DNA of 64,000 nt from contig CAJHZI010000656.1 of the NCBI GenBank assembly GCA_905160935.1, positions 649,001-713,000 of the forward strand. Reading direction: 5' to 3'. Under the pieces are notes generated by a model. That model worked only from the letters and a program-made list of their open reading frames with translations. It was not told the DNA's origin and ran no database searches. Shown piece by piece: positions 29,501 through 35,062 of the stretch (position 1 is its first letter; the number at the start of each line of letters is the position of its first letter). This stretch comes from Enchytraeus crypticus. Taxonomy: Eukaryota; Annelida; Clitellata; Enchytraeida; Enchytraeidae. The position numbers and the translations under genes are program-made.

Positions 29501-32500
29501 GACCAAATGGATAATATATAGCCATTGGTGAAGGGGTTAACTTGTTGATCGAAGGTAAGCTCTTGCTGAAACCTAACTGGGGCTTCAGACAAAAATGACA
29601 AAAATGTTTTATTTTGTAAACACATTTTGATGCGCCTGATAAATATAATTTCTTCTCACAATACCAACATCGGAGGTTTCTTAAATAAGCAGTTATTTTC
29701 ATTAAATACCTAAAATTTTGCACTTAGTCAAGCATATCTATTACCGTTTCACCATCAGCAATGTGTCGAGGAGGCGTGTACGTGTGGCACTTAATACGCA
29801 CGATCTTCTCCTCGCTGAATATTTGAGACAAAAGTAGAGTCCCGTTCTACAACAGATAAATCATTGTAAATATTAAATAGTGAAGCTGCTGAAAATATAT
29901 GCAACTTACATATCTATACAGATATTTAAATAAAATGATGTAGGCAGCTGTAAGTACAGGTATGTTCGCTAAAAACGAACATTAAAATAGGTATTAAATT
30001 TCATTTGCATTTAAAAAGCTGAAATAATTTTAGAATAATTAATTTTATTCAAATTAAAATTTGCTATACTACAATCACCAAGAAGAATAGCGAAAAATAG
30101 AGAAATGTTAAATTTACAAGTATCAGAAGTTTTAAATGTCTGAGACGGTCAAGTAGGATTTTGAACATCAGTCTCTTGACAATCAGGCTAGCCTGCTACC
30201 AACTCGGCTGAGGAAAGAAATACTAGATTCAAGTCTAAATAGCTCAGTATTTAGAGTGACAGGAGTTTTAAATGACTGGTCCTGAGGTTTCAGACTTGAT
30301 TCAGTGAGTTTTTCAGTAGAATATTAGTAGACTCGTAACATTGACAGTTTACTAAAAACTACCTAATTACATAAACATCATATGAAAATAAAACTAATAG
30401 ATATCATCATGGACGATCATTTACATGACCACTGGTCTATCAGGTAACTCTTCTATCAACTAGACTATTTCTACTGCCTTACATCCAGAAACAGAATATT
30501 AAGAGAACTGAATCTAATCCTTAGAAGTACCATCAGTTTCTTAACTGATTAAATCACTGGTAATACCCGCAAACTAAACAATGTACCTCAGTATATATCC
30601 TTATATATCCAGAGCTGAAACCAACAATAGTAGAGGTCCAATCAGGTCCACCCTGATTACTTCTGCACACAATCAATCAATCAGTTTCAACTGTGGCGCA
30701 ATCAATCAGTTAATTTTGAGAGTGCCTAAATAAGATAAAAGCTAAATTACAAGTTTAAAATTAGAAAGTAGAGGGTAAACTTACAAAATAAATGAAACAG
30801 TCTGGCTTGGGAGGGGGAGAAAGAAGGGATTTAGTGCACTTGATTAGGCGCTCGATTAAATAAACTAAGGTAGGCAATGACAGGCTAGGATAGGTGACCA
30901 ACATGGGAGGCTGAGAGCTAACAGGATTTGATAAACCTAGGGGTGTTGGAAGGCTACTCTTAACTGCACAAATTACATTGCACTACACTGCATTGTTCAG
31001 TTTATATAGGCAACGATCACCATTATTCATGGAAAAAATTACATAAATCACATAATCATAATCACAGAAATTACAATGACCAAAATTGCCACCATAAGCA
31101 ATGATAAGGTAGCATGACATTGTGCATAAATCAAGTGCATAAATAAAAAATGAAATTTAAAATAAAAATGATCTCCTGTGATATTCTCCCTCTGCTTACT
31201 GCGGATTTAATTTCAAACATTCAAATGCATCCATTGTGAATAAGTTAATCAAATAATCTTTATTCTCCAGTATCTAGCTCTAAAAAGAACTAAAGAAAGT
31301 ATCAGTCACATGATTTCACTAAGACATCTAAAAATGCGTAATGCAACGAAGAATGATCTCGTTTCATCATAAAAATGAAGTCAGAGAGGTATTAGGAACT
31401 GCACATGCTTCTTAATTGCAAACAACCTAATAGAATATGAAATTAGATATAAATATAGGCAATACTTCTTCTGTGAAGCCAATGGTAGACAGAAAACACA
31501 CGTTATCTTCTCCCTGAATAAAAATTAAAAAGCAAATATTATTCCACATTCATAGATAAATGTGCCAGTAACAAGGTTTGATATGTCTGACTATACATCA
31601 GAATATGAACAATGCACAGTTCAAAACCAGATAAACAATGTAAATATCATTTTTAGATATGAAAACTACTTTAAACATTGGGCAATCGTTTGTCCAAAAT
31701 TTAAAGAAATCTTTTAACGTAACATCACCCATTACGAAAACCAATAACATAGGCCTACATTGAATTTGTAACAAGCTTATTTGTGACTGAGGCTAAAGAG
31801 TTGAAGACAGCTTGAATCTTTTTGTTCAGTGATTGCAATAGATCATATTTCAGTAACAGTGTTTTAATTAACTCAGTATTCTTTTAAATAGCTTGTAAGC
31901 ATATTTGCCTACCATAGGTGTTTAATTACTATGGCATATCATTCATAGGCATCTTTATACTGTAAAAAATTACATACAATACAATAAACCAATTAAAAGT
32001 TATATAAGATTCACAGAAGTAAAGCAGAGTTTCAGTTCAAGAACAAGAATAAGAACAGACCCTGGCTCTTGGGTGATTATCCCTTCGTAAACGGTTGCAT
32101 AGCTGCAGTGCGCTGAATCATCTCTAGGATTCCATTTCTCTGCATCAAATCACAATCACCATCAGTATAATACAAATACAATTTCATTATCTCAATAAAA
32201 TAAAAACTGTCAATTCTAGTCAATTTAAGATATGGAAATCCATAGAACTTGCATGAAGCAAAATAAGCTATAACTTAAACAAATATAAACCTGACTCGAT
32301 GGAAATAAATATAGCATATGTTAGTATCTACTCTTAAATTAAGCAGCAGTATCAGTGAGTCTTTCATAGTCAATCAGATAAAGTAGAAGTGACACATCAA
32401 CAGTTGCATACTATGAAGATTCTAATAAGTTTCTTGATTGTTTTTACTAATGAAGATTCACAGTTCTTTTCCTCTTCCTTTTACAAAGAGCTCCCTCTAT

Positions 32501-35062
32501 AAATTGATAAATTGGTAATGCTAAGTTTACCATAAACCAGATCCGAATGGTGGCCCAGTTGGCAGCATGCTTGCAAGATAAGCGAGAGATTATGGGTTTA
32601 AAACAAAGATGGAAAATCAGTGACATTACACATTGGTAACAGATGTAATACTCAGCTTCATGGAAGCCATTTATTTGAGAACTAATATATTTCATAGATG
32701 TAGACATAGATCACTTACGCTGTAGAAGAACAATTCTAGAATCTCTGGCGACGGCCATGAGGTCGCCGGCTGGAGAAAGTGAGAGATAGCATTCCTGCAA
32801 CCACGCTTGAGCCACAGGATCCTTGTCTGAATCTAAGTCATTCACTGAATCATCTTTCCATCCCCAGTCAGCATCGTCCCAACCTCCATCATAATCGTCT
32901 TAGCCAATCAATCAATCAACCAAGCAATCAATCAACCAATCACATAATCATTCTATTCAATCAAGCAATCAACATTAACATTTTTTAATGATTTTTATTA
33001 AATCATTAAAATTTAATGATTTTTAATAAATCATTAAATCAGAGGTATCTTAGCAAATATCGTTAATAAAAAGAAAACACAATGAAATAAATTCTGTATA
33101 TATAATATATATGTTTACACAGGGTGAGTAAAAAAGGGATAACACCTTCAAAAAGTTTAAAATATCTCAGGATTTTGTTAATATTTCCAAATCAAATTTT
33201 TACCAATTAGTAAAGGACTAATTTTTGACGGAATGGCCAATTTTCTTCCATTTTAATCTATAGATTGGCCAGGTATACAAGTTTCAGCAGAGTAACCCCC
33301 CATTTTTACCTAAAAATGGCGTTTGCTACAATGGTAAGGGCAAATTGCACTTCATTGGCAAGAAGGAAAAGGTGAACGCTCAGTATTACGTCAATACTTT
33401 ACTTTCCAAGCTGCTTGATGATTGCAATGCTCTTCTACCAAATGGTTTTATCTTACAGCAGGATGGTGCTCATGCATCACGTCATGCACAGGAATGGATC
33501 AGCGAGAGAAATCCGCATTTCATCAAGAAGAGTAAATGCCTCGAAACTATCCCGTTCAAAATCCTCTGGATTACTATGTCTGGGGAACCATGCGGCATCT
33601 CTATCAGAAACACCAGCCGAAGCCTAAAAACAAGACAGAACTGCAGGAAGTGCAACACTCGATCTGGGAGAGAGCGCCCCCAGCTGGAATCAACAAGGCT
33701 GTCCTAGCGTTCTGAAAGCGACTGCAGTCCTGCATTGCAGCGGGAGGAAAGCATATCGAATAGTCAGCAATGATAGCAGATACAACTGGTTCTTTCTGAA
33801 CCACTACAAAGGCCCTTCTCAGGGCCAAAATAAAAATTACATTAAATATAATTTATATTTACAGTACATTAAAAAATGGGGGTTGCTCTGTTGAAACTTG
33901 CATAACTGGCCAATTTATGTACCATTGAAATCAATAAAATTGGCCACCTCTTCTAAAATTAGTCGTTAAGTAATTGGTAAAAGTGTGATTTGAAAATATT
34001 AATAGTAGCCTGAGATATTCAGACCTTTTGCTGGTGTTCCTTTTTTACTCACCCTGTATATATACAGGGTGAGTAAAAAAAATGACTTCACCTGCAAAAA
34101 GTTTGAATTGACGATTGCAATTTATTATAACTGTTACTAGCACTCTTTCTACTCCATTTTAAGAACTCAATTAGGAATACACCGTCCTAATTCAAGATAG
34201 TCTATAAATTAACCATCCTAGAAAAAAGAGAGGAGGAAGTAATTGAATGATCAAAAATCAATTAGGGTTTTGATAACTTCCATTATAAGTGAGCACAGTT
34301 CAGGTGAACCTAATTTGACGAGCCAACAATATTCTTAAAACACTACAAGTTCAACATCCAAGCTACTAGTTTAATGATTTGTCACAATGCTGGTTCAACA
34401 TCCAAGTTCAACATGTTCAACATCCAAGATACTGGTTTGAGAAATAGTAGAAAAGCAAAAACTTAAATTCAAATATTTTGAGTTATTATGAATGCTAAGA
34501 GCACTGTATGTAAGTTTTGTTTCACTTTTGACATTTTTGTCAATTTAATTCTGATTTTTTTGTAATTTTTCCAAGTTTCTGCAAATTAGTCTATCCAAAA
34601 TATAGTATCTATCGAAGTAAAGTCAACATGCATTATAGTGAAATGATCAACTATGTCGATATTTATCACTTTTAATACAACAAGTTTAAACCGTTAGGCA
34701 ATTTAGACCAATTTCTGTATAACGACTCCAGTGAATGTCCGAGATTTTACTCTCAGATTAGAGCGGCTGGGATTCGAACTCACGAGGGTTCAATCCCATG
34801 GTCTGTCATTTAAAACTTCGTGCCGTTAACCCTACGCAATGGAGACATTGAGTCAGTGCATCCATCCTCGCATACGACAACCAATAAGCAAGGCCACTCA
34901 ACGTAACCTAGAAAATTTAAAAACTATAGAGCATAAATCAATGAGCCTTTAAAAGTCTCAGTTACCTTGTTTAACATTTTCTATTCGAGCATCAGGAAAA
35001 AGGTATCGCTTAACAGATCGTAGATCGCTGAAGTGCGCGAGAACACTAAGCTGACAAGCCAT
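400..35062 (-). CDS. RAB3GAP2: RAB3GAP2 orthologue (Rab3 GTPase-activating protein non-catalytic subunit), 32 exons, C-terminus off the left edge
   Basis: The family's protein pairs with RAB3GAP1 to regulate Rab3 and acts as exchange factor for Rab18 at the ER and lipid droplets. I traced 32 exons on the minus strand by matching family motifs and GT-AG sites. The phases join with no stop into 1398 codons. The human protein has about 1393 residues, and this model ends where about 90 human residues remain. Motifs seen in order: the MAC start, the acidic Trp-rich segment with [91 protein letters not shown], then the helical C-terminal half with [15 protein letters not shown] and [17 protein letters not shown]. 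The N-terminal half is the beta-propeller-like Rab3GAP regulatory region. The order and spacing of motifs match the family throughout. Orthology is secure; a few splice choices (exons 18, 22 and 26) rest on phase and alignment alone. Confidence 0.96.
754..845 (-). mobile_element. LINE-B terminal fragment
   Basis: (CAT)n, then CCTGAATCCCAGCCTAACCA and GGGTCATAGAC. It lies directly next to RAB3GAP2 exon 32. Confidence 0.5.
1160..1226 (+). repeat. tRNA-derived SINE, 3' half only
   Basis: GTCACTGACATCGCTTTCGA, then GTAAGGAAACTGACGTTAAC and ATTAGCTTTTTT, the shared 3' part of the family. The tRNA-like head is missing. Confidence 0.6.
1528..1617 (-). CDS. RAB3GAP2: RAB3GAP2 exon 31 (residues 1258-1287)
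   Basis: It encodes [20 protein letters not shown] and [10 protein letters not shown], matching the family's [21 protein letters not shown]. Acceptor TATTCAG, donor CAG|GTTTAG, phase 0. Confidence 0.93.
1768..1830 (-). mobile_element. LINE-B terminal fragment
   Basis: (CAT)n, then CCTTGAATACCAGTTTAACC and AGGATCATGATC. Only the extreme 3' end is present. Confidence 0.45.
2275..2412 (+). repeat. Family-C retroposon fragment
   Basis: It shares ACCTCAGAAGCCATA and TATAGGCTACACAAGGT with the copy at 60925, then diverges. It lies in the intron between RAB3GAP2 exons 31 and 30. Confidence 0.5.
2964..3176 (-). CDS. RAB3GAP2: RAB3GAP2 exon 30 (residues 1187-1257)
   Basis: It encodes [20 protein letters not shown], then [20 protein letters not shown] and [15 protein letters not shown]. 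These match the family's [21 protein letters not shown] and VKPLSLFDSK. Acceptor GATTGTAG, donor AAG|GTAGGC, phase 0. Confidence 0.96.
3222..3420 (+). repeat. Family-E repeat with (AAT)n end
   Basis: (ATA)n then AGAGTGCTACAGTCATCGAT, GACAACATCGAGCACTAATG, GCCGGCGAGCAAAAGGAATG and CAAAATCTAGAAAATCAGTC. The same order recurs at several places in the window. Confidence 0.65.
4088..4162 (-). CDS. RAB3GAP2: RAB3GAP2 exon 29 (residues 1162-1186)
   Basis: It encodes [20 protein letters not shown] and DIIVQ, matching the family's [23 protein letters not shown]. Acceptor ATTACAG, donor CAG|GTGTGT, phase 0. Confidence 0.95.
4430..4494. repeat. (TA)n microsatellite
   Basis: An uninterrupted TA array of about 60 bp in the intron between RAB3GAP2 exons 29 and 28. 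Confidence 0.95.
4655..4690 (-). CDS. RAB3GAP2: RAB3GAP2 exon 28, 36-bp micro-exon (residues 1150-1161)
   Basis: A 12-codon exon encoding [12 protein letters not shown], matching human VGKSPKDRLCRR. Both neighbours are phase 0, so it could be skipped without a frameshift. Acceptor GTTTAAG, donor AAG|GTTGGT. Easily missed by gene finders. Confidence 0.93.
4812..4962 (-). repeat. Family-C retroposon fragment
   Basis: On the plus strand it shows the reversed GGCATGTCCAAGATACAT end and the TAATGTAGCCTATAGCTA core seen in the other copies. Confidence 0.5.
5264..5440 (-). repeat. Family-C retroposon fragment
   Basis: It contains GTGGCAGGTCCAAGGTATAT and TAATGTAGCCTATAGCCTA on the plus strand, in the same order as the other reversed copies. 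Confidence 0.55.
5606..5676 (-). CDS. RAB3GAP2: RAB3GAP2 exon 27 (residues 1126-1149)
   Basis: It encodes [20 protein letters not shown] and LVEK, nearly identical to the family's [24 protein letters not shown]. Acceptor TTTTGCAG, donor AAG|GTTGAA, phase 0. Confidence 0.95.
6110..6283 (-). CDS. RAB3GAP2: RAB3GAP2 exon 26 (residues 1068-1125)
   Basis: It encodes [20 protein letters not shown] then [20 protein letters not shown], matching the family's [29 protein letters not shown]. Three AGs lie close together at the acceptor; TAACAG|CTCAG is the one that keeps phase with exon 25. Donor CATG|GTAAGC. Confidence 0.9.
6604..6765 (-). mobile_element. LINE-A 3' end fragment
   Basis: Same tail as the copy at 100-352: the CTGCC...GACAG stem, the motif for the [12 protein letters not shown] end, and the HSYV region, truncated at about 6765. 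It lies in the intron between RAB3GAP2 exons 26 and 25. Confidence 0.65.
6925..7110 (-). repeat. SINE-related diverged repeat
   Basis: TTTAACGTCCGTTTCCTCAT and GATGATGTCAGGGACGTCCC resemble the reversed SINE 3' half; the remainder is not shared with the clean copies. It sits just beyond RAB3GAP2 exon 25. Confidence 0.4.
7208..7405 (-). CDS. RAB3GAP2: RAB3GAP2 exon 25 (residues 1002-1067)
   Basis: It starts [20 protein letters not shown], aligned to the family's [20 protein letters not shown]. It contains a run of seven alanines from a GCT-type trinucleotide repeat. Acceptor TGTTCAG, donor TTG|GTACGT, phase 1. Confidence 0.88.
7425..7570 (+). repeat. Family-E repeat
   Basis: ATAATAACAACAATTACAGT, CATCAATGACAACATCGAGC and GCCGGCCAGCAAAAAGTAGG in the family order, truncated at its distal end. 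Confidence 0.6.
8439..8635 (+). mobile_element. LINE-A 3' end (RT C-terminus)
   Basis: It reads [20 protein letters not shown], then [14 protein letters not shown] and a stop, then CTGCC-AATA-GGCAG and TGCACTAAGAGAGAGA. Its 5' side runs into a perfect 18-bp hairpin at 8421-8461. Confidence 0.75.
8658..8786 (-). CDS. RAB3GAP2: RAB3GAP2 exon 24 (residues 959-1001)
   Basis: It encodes [20 protein letters not shown] then [18 protein letters not shown], aligned to the family's DCLILQTLLHSK and LSVKKLLEGGKG. Acceptor TGTGTAG, donor AAAG|GTCTGT (non-consensus). Confidence 0.92.
8825..8945 (-). repeat. tRNA-derived SINE copy
   Basis: A reversed full body: GTTAACGTCAGTTTCCTCAC, AAGCGATGTCAGTGACGGGC, GAGCCCAGGATTTGAACCTA and GGTCCGCGGTCGAGTATCTT. 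GGATTTGAACC is the complement of the B box. Confidence 0.7.
9330..9565 (-). mobile_element. CR1-like LINE 3' region (copy 1)
   Basis: It shares TTTCTTATCTGACCCCACTC, CTTTCACGTTATTAAAGATA, GAATTGGCTGCTGGTCGAGT and TTTGGGGTATCAGTAATAAA with the two arms at 50.9-52.0 kb, in the same orientation as the second arm. Confidence 0.6.
9690..9885 (+). repeat. Family-D retroposon with LINE-B-like tail
   Basis: The body contains AGAAAGGGCATTCGGTTGGT and CAGAAATTGCTACAAAATTT. It then passes into CGTATCCCGACCCCAGCTAA, CTTGGATTCAAGGGAAGAGG and GATGATGAT, which is the LINE-B terminus. Confidence 0.6.
10132..10297 (-). CDS. RAB3GAP2: RAB3GAP2 exon 23 (residues 904-958)
   Basis: An acidic linker, then [20 protein letters not shown], matching the family's [22 protein letters not shown]. 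Acceptor AATTTAG, donor GAAG|GTACTG, phase 1. Confidence 0.93.
10800..11000 (-). repeat. Family-D retroposon, LINE-B-like tail with perfect terminal palindrome
   Basis: Reversed copy: the tail CCCAGTTTAACTGGG is a 7-bp-arm palindrome, followed by the family-D body (GCGCTCACCAACCTAATGCC) and TGGTCTATTCTTCCGTAAAC. Its body stops about 84 bp from RAB3GAP2 exon 22. Confidence 0.6.
11084..11238 (-). CDS. RAB3GAP2: RAB3GAP2 exon 22 (residues 852-903)
   Basis: It includes [20 protein letters not shown] then [14 protein letters not shown], aligned to the family's [29 protein letters not shown]. Acceptor GTATAG with two bases completing the codon from exon 21; donor AAG|GTGTGT. Confidence 0.9.
11380..11525 (-). 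repeat. Family-D retroposon fragment
   Basis: GGCGCTCATCAACCGAATGC, then TGGTCTATTCTTAAGCACCC and GGATGCAACACGGG, the same order as the copy at 10800-11000. Confidence 0.55.
11650..11960 (-). mobile_element. LINE-B 3' end (second non-LTR retrotransposon family)
   Basis: The minus strand reads [20 protein letters not shown] then [20 protein letters not shown], resembling the LRWxGHVxRxxDD...KRGRGRP tail of non-LTR reverse transcriptase ORFs. It ends in GGATTCAAGGGAAGATGATG-type sequence, a (GAT)n tail. In the intron between RAB3GAP2 exons 22 and 21. Confidence 0.65.
12176..12272 (-). CDS. RAB3GAP2: RAB3GAP2 exon 21 (residues 820-851)
   Basis: It encodes [20 protein letters not shown] then [12 protein letters not shown], matching the family's LLSVWLSKEKDILDKPQS. 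Acceptor TTTGAAG, donor TACA|GTGAGT, phase 1. Confidence 0.9.
12290..12425 (-). mobile_element. LINE-B 3' end fragment
   Basis: (CAT)n on the plus strand, then CCCTTAAATCCCAGTTTAAC and CAGGGACAGGATACGAATAG, as in the other LINE-B ends. It abuts RAB3GAP2 exon 21. Confidence 0.6.
12880..13037 (-). CDS. RAB3GAP2: RAB3GAP2 exon 20 (residues 767-819)
   Basis: It starts [16 protein letters not shown], aligned to the family's SFFFWKCLHGESS, and ends [16 protein letters not shown], aligned to CHTLESAGLSPQLLL. Acceptor TTTTCCAG, donor ATG|GTACGC, phase 0. Confidence 0.9.
13650..13757. repeat. (TA)n microsatellite, compound
   Basis: TA runs broken by TATACATA and TATCTATA words, flanking the 5' side of a SINE. 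A further TA array follows at 13895-13935. Confidence 0.9.
13757..13892 (+). repeat. tRNA-derived SINE copy
   Basis: GGAGCCAGTGGCGATGTCGA (A-box region) is followed by GGGGTTCAAATCCTGGGCTC (B box GGTTCAAATCC) and GTGAGAAAACTGACGTTAAC, ending in T-runs. It is flanked by (TA)n arrays. Confidence 0.75.
14195..14462 (-). CDS. RAB3GAP2: RAB3GAP2 exon 19 (residues 678-766)
   Basis: It encodes [20 protein letters not shown], then [18 protein letters not shown], matching the family's DEKELLKLQALLEKYKQ and LPVKTFLEYLE. Acceptor GATTCGCAG, donor CTGG|GTGAGT, phase 1. Confidence 0.9.
14805..14902 (+). repeat. tRNA-derived SINE copy, diverged
   Basis: GTGTGCGGGGTTCAACTCCT, GGGCTCGCTCATCACTAATA and ATCGCTTTCGAGAGATGAAA align with the family; the tail is diverged. 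Confidence 0.6.
15776..15960 (-). CDS. RAB3GAP2: RAB3GAP2 exon 18 (residues 616-677)
   Basis: It encodes [20 protein letters not shown], then [20 protein letters not shown] and a Thr- and Gln-rich tail. Acceptor CACTCAG. The donor AAA|GTTAGC is weak and was chosen because it gives phase 0 with exon 19; a shorter exon end is possible. Confidence 0.78.
16022..16076 (-). repeat. tRNA-derived SINE, 3' half, inverted relative to the next copy
   Basis: AGCTAAAGTTAACGTCACTT and CCTCACTCGAAAGCGATGTC are the reverse complement of the 3' half at 16153-16200. The two are separated by about 75 bp. Confidence 0.7.
16083..16209 (+). repeat. tRNA-derived SINE copy
   Basis: AAGATACTCGACCGCGGATA, GGGTTCAAATCCTGGGCTCG, CCCGTCACTGACATCGCTTT and TAGCTTTACCAGCTTTT. 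One of the cleanest copies; the extreme 5' end is cut. Confidence 0.75.
16314..16440 (+). repeat. tRNA-derived SINE copy, diverged
   Basis: GAGTCAGTGGCGATGTCGGT and AGGATATCCAACTGCGGATC, then a damaged B box (GGGTTAATATCC) and TCGCTTTTAAGAGAAGAAAC. Confidence 0.65.
17076..17166 (-). CDS. RAB3GAP2: RAB3GAP2 exon 17 (residues 586-615)
   Basis: It encodes [20 protein letters not shown] and continues [10 protein letters not shown]. The donor T|GTGCGT is chosen because it keeps phase with exon 18; another GT lies 2 bp earlier. Acceptor TGTTTTAG. Confidence 0.82.
17455..17692 (+). mobile_element. LINE-B 3' end
   Basis: A long plus-oriented copy through GGAGAAGGTCTATTTGTAAC, CTGACCCTAAATAAACTGGG, and a GTTCAAGAGAAGAAGATGATGA-like tail with GAT repeats. 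It carries many stops. Confidence 0.6.
18532..18596 (-). CDS. RAB3GAP2: RAB3GAP2 exon 16 (residues 564-585)
   Basis: A 65-bp exon encoding [20 protein letters not shown] and RQ, a helical segment aligned to the family's VETEIKELILDIKYP. Acceptor TTTTCTAG, donor CAG|GTATTG, phase 0. Confidence 0.86.
19262..19355 (-). mobile_element. LINE-A 3' end, short copy
   Basis: About 90 bp of the LINE-A terminus with CTGCC-AGTA-GGCCG and the ACTAAGAGAGA tail, in the intron between RAB3GAP2 exons 16 and 15. Confidence 0.6.
19764..19846 (-). CDS. RAB3GAP2: RAB3GAP2 exon 15 (residues 536-563)
   Basis: It encodes [20 protein letters not shown], matching the family's [20 protein letters not shown]. Acceptor TATTCAG, donor TCTG|GTGAGG, phase 1. 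Confidence 0.93.
20287..20486 (-). CDS. RAB3GAP2: RAB3GAP2 exon 14 (residues 470-535)
   Basis: It starts [20 protein letters not shown] and ends with the conserved [10 protein letters not shown]. It closes the N-terminal regulatory half of the protein. Acceptor TATTTAG, donor CTCAG|GTTTAT, phase 2. Confidence 0.95.
20507..20563. repeat. (TA)n(GT)n microsatellite
   Basis: A TA array passing into a short GT run, about 20 bp upstream of RAB3GAP2 exon 14. Confidence 0.9.
20790..20926 (-). CDS. RAB3GAP2: RAB3GAP2 exon 13 (residues 424-469)
   Basis: It starts [16 protein letters not shown] and ends [14 protein letters not shown], both near-identical to the family. Acceptor TTAATAG, donor GAG|GTAACG, phase 0. 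Confidence 0.95.
21160..21256 (+). repeat. tRNA-derived SINE copy, strongly diverged
   Basis: GGTAAGTTGTTCGACTGTGG, CAGGTTTCAAACCC and AACTGACATGATTTTAAAAA preserve the order of the family. Confidence 0.45.
21281..21420 (-). CDS. RAB3GAP2: RAB3GAP2 exon 12 (residues 377-423)
   Basis: It encodes [20 protein letters not shown], then [20 protein letters not shown]. This is a propeller blade matching the family's [22 protein letters not shown]. Acceptor GATGCAG, donor AAAG|GTTTCT, phase 1. Confidence 0.95.
21980..22099 (-). CDS. RAB3GAP2: RAB3GAP2 exon 11 (residues 337-376)
   Basis: It encodes [20 protein letters not shown] then [15 protein letters not shown], matching the family's GWLGWKSK and KQKPKVEPATPLAVR. 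The Gly-rich insert is local to this protein. Acceptor TGTTTAG, donor CCAG|GTTTGA. Confidence 0.93.
22425..22575 (-). repeat. Family-C retroposon fragment
   Basis: Plus-strand text runs CTTCAATGCACTGCCAAGTG, CCAGGTTCAAGGTACAT and then ATGTAGCCTAAAG, the reversed family-C order. Confidence 0.55.
23308..23387 (-). CDS. RAB3GAP2: RAB3GAP2 exon 10 (residues 311-336)
   Basis: It encodes [20 protein letters not shown], matching the family's STQPLLSHVALAVASKLTS. The intron upstream of it is the longest in the gene (about 4.3 kb). Acceptor TTCTTAG, donor CAAG|GTATTA, phase 2. Confidence 0.94.
24265..24450 (-). repeat. Family-C retroposon fragment
   Basis: A diverged reversed copy with CCAGTGCACGATAATATGGC and AGGTCTAAGATACAC. 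Confidence 0.45.
24946..25655. mobile_element. hAT-like MITE, 710 bp, with 8-bp target duplication
   Basis: Terminal inverted repeats CAGTGGCGGATCCAGG and CCTGGATCCGACCCTG (14 of 16 matched) are flanked on both sides by CATGGATT at 24938-24945 and 25656-25663. An 8-bp duplication is typical of hAT (also P) elements. The inside is GC-rich with long G and C runs and no transposase frame, so it is non-autonomous. In the RAB3GAP2 intron between exons 10 and 9. Confidence 0.75.
27657..27805 (-). CDS. RAB3GAP2: RAB3GAP2 exon 9 (residues 261-310)
   Basis: It encodes [20 protein letters not shown] and ends [12 protein letters not shown], matching the family's FDQMKTAS and GSNPFTGFFYAL. Acceptor GATTCAG, donor CAG|GTACTT, phase 0. 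Confidence 0.94.
28045..28200 (+). repeat. Family-E repeat, diverged
   Basis: (AAC)n, then GTCCATGACAACACTGAACA and ATCTGAGAAATCAGTCCAAA. Adjacent to diverged sequence; not coding. Confidence 0.5.
28641..28739 (-). CDS. RAB3GAP2: RAB3GAP2 exon 8 (residues 228-260)
   Basis: It contains [20 protein letters not shown], one of the most conserved family segments. Acceptor TTGCACAG, donor CTTG|GTTTGT, ends phase 1. Confidence 0.95.
29321..29420 (-). CDS. RAB3GAP2: RAB3GAP2 exon 7 (residues 195-227)
   Basis: It encodes [20 protein letters not shown] then [13 protein letters not shown], nearly the family consensus [20 protein letters not shown]. Acceptor GCTTGTAG, donor AGAG|GTGAGC, ends phase 1. 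Confidence 0.94.
29745..29846 (-). CDS. RAB3GAP2: RAB3GAP2 exon 6 (residues 161-194)
   Basis: It encodes [20 protein letters not shown], then a TYTPPRH segment matching the family's RTYEIPRH. Acceptor TGTTGTAG, donor ACG|GTAATA, phase 0 at both ends. Confidence 0.93.
30587..30662 (-). CDS. RAB3GAP2: RAB3GAP2 exon 5 (residues 135-160)
   Basis: It encodes [20 protein letters not shown], matching the propeller strand with [20 protein letters not shown] in the human protein. Acceptor GTGCAG, donor GAG|GTACAT, phase 0. Confidence 0.93.
31466..31513 (-). CDS. RAB3GAP2: RAB3GAP2 exon 4 (residues 119-134)
   Basis: A 48-bp exon encoding [16 protein letters not shown], colinear with the family's ECVTSALCIPLASQKR. 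Acceptor ATTCAG, donor AA|GTATTG, ends phase 2. Confidence 0.88.
32061..32139 (-). CDS. RAB3GAP2: RAB3GAP2 exon 3 (residues 93-118)
   Basis: It encodes [20 protein letters not shown], following the family's PKWKY region. The acceptor is GATGCAG. The donor CAGG|GTCTGT is a non-consensus GT site, and the exon ends in phase 2. Confidence 0.85.
32719..32898 (-). CDS. RAB3GAP2: RAB3GAP2 exon 2 (residues 33-92)
   Basis: It encodes an acidic, Trp-rich stretch ([13 protein letters not shown]) followed by [20 protein letters not shown], matching the family's WEDDGWG and LSLSPTNDLMVIAR segments. The acceptor GGCTAAG has a weak pyrimidine tract. The donor is AGC|GTAAG, phase 1. Confidence 0.93.
33118..34056. 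mobile_element. Tc1/mariner-superfamily DNA transposon with long inverted repeats, inactive
   Basis: The ends read ACAGGGTGAGTAAAAAAGGG and, complemented at the right end, the same, and terminal homology extends about 180 bp inward (ATGGGGG and TTGGCCA words in both). The inside holds a broken transposase gene. Target TA sites are not clean because a second element abuts on the right. Confidence 0.75.
33320..33740 (+). pseudogene. Broken IS630/Tc1/mariner transposase fragment
   Basis: The frame gives [20 protein letters not shown], whose D in QQDGA is the second catalytic acid of the family. After a frameshift near 33530, [20 protein letters not shown] appears in another frame, with the third catalytic Asp in NPLDYY. 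The N-terminal DNA-binding region is absent. It cannot encode a working enzyme. Confidence 0.8.
34066..34210 (+). mobile_element. End of a second, related DNA transposon
   Basis: ACAGGGTGAGTAAAAAAAAT starts only about 10 bp after the right end of the 33.1-kb element, then diverges. I could not find its partner terminus. Confidence 0.45.
34740..34862 (-). repeat. tRNA-like sequence, SINE candidate
   Basis: The minus strand reads CCATTGCGTAGGGTTAACGG (A-box-like) and GTGAGTTCGAATCCCAGCCG (B-box-like), separated by a long insert. No convincing cloverleaf, so a tRNA-derived retroposon rather than a gene. Its flanks (34.62-34.72 kb) recur at 36.1-36.26 and 37.44-37.56 kb. Confidence 0.4.
34966..35062 (-). 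CDS. RAB3GAP2: RAB3GAP2 exon 1 (residues 1-32)
   Basis: The ATG is at 35062-35060. It gives [20 protein letters not shown], colinear with the family start MAC followed by a D-L-x-x-(V/A)-x-x-(F/Y)-LFP pattern. The donor is AAG|GTAAC and the exon ends in phase 1. A good acceptor (TTCTTTCAG) sits upstream at 35150, so the exon probably begins at 35149 with 5' UTR or extra coding sequence. Confidence 0.9.
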
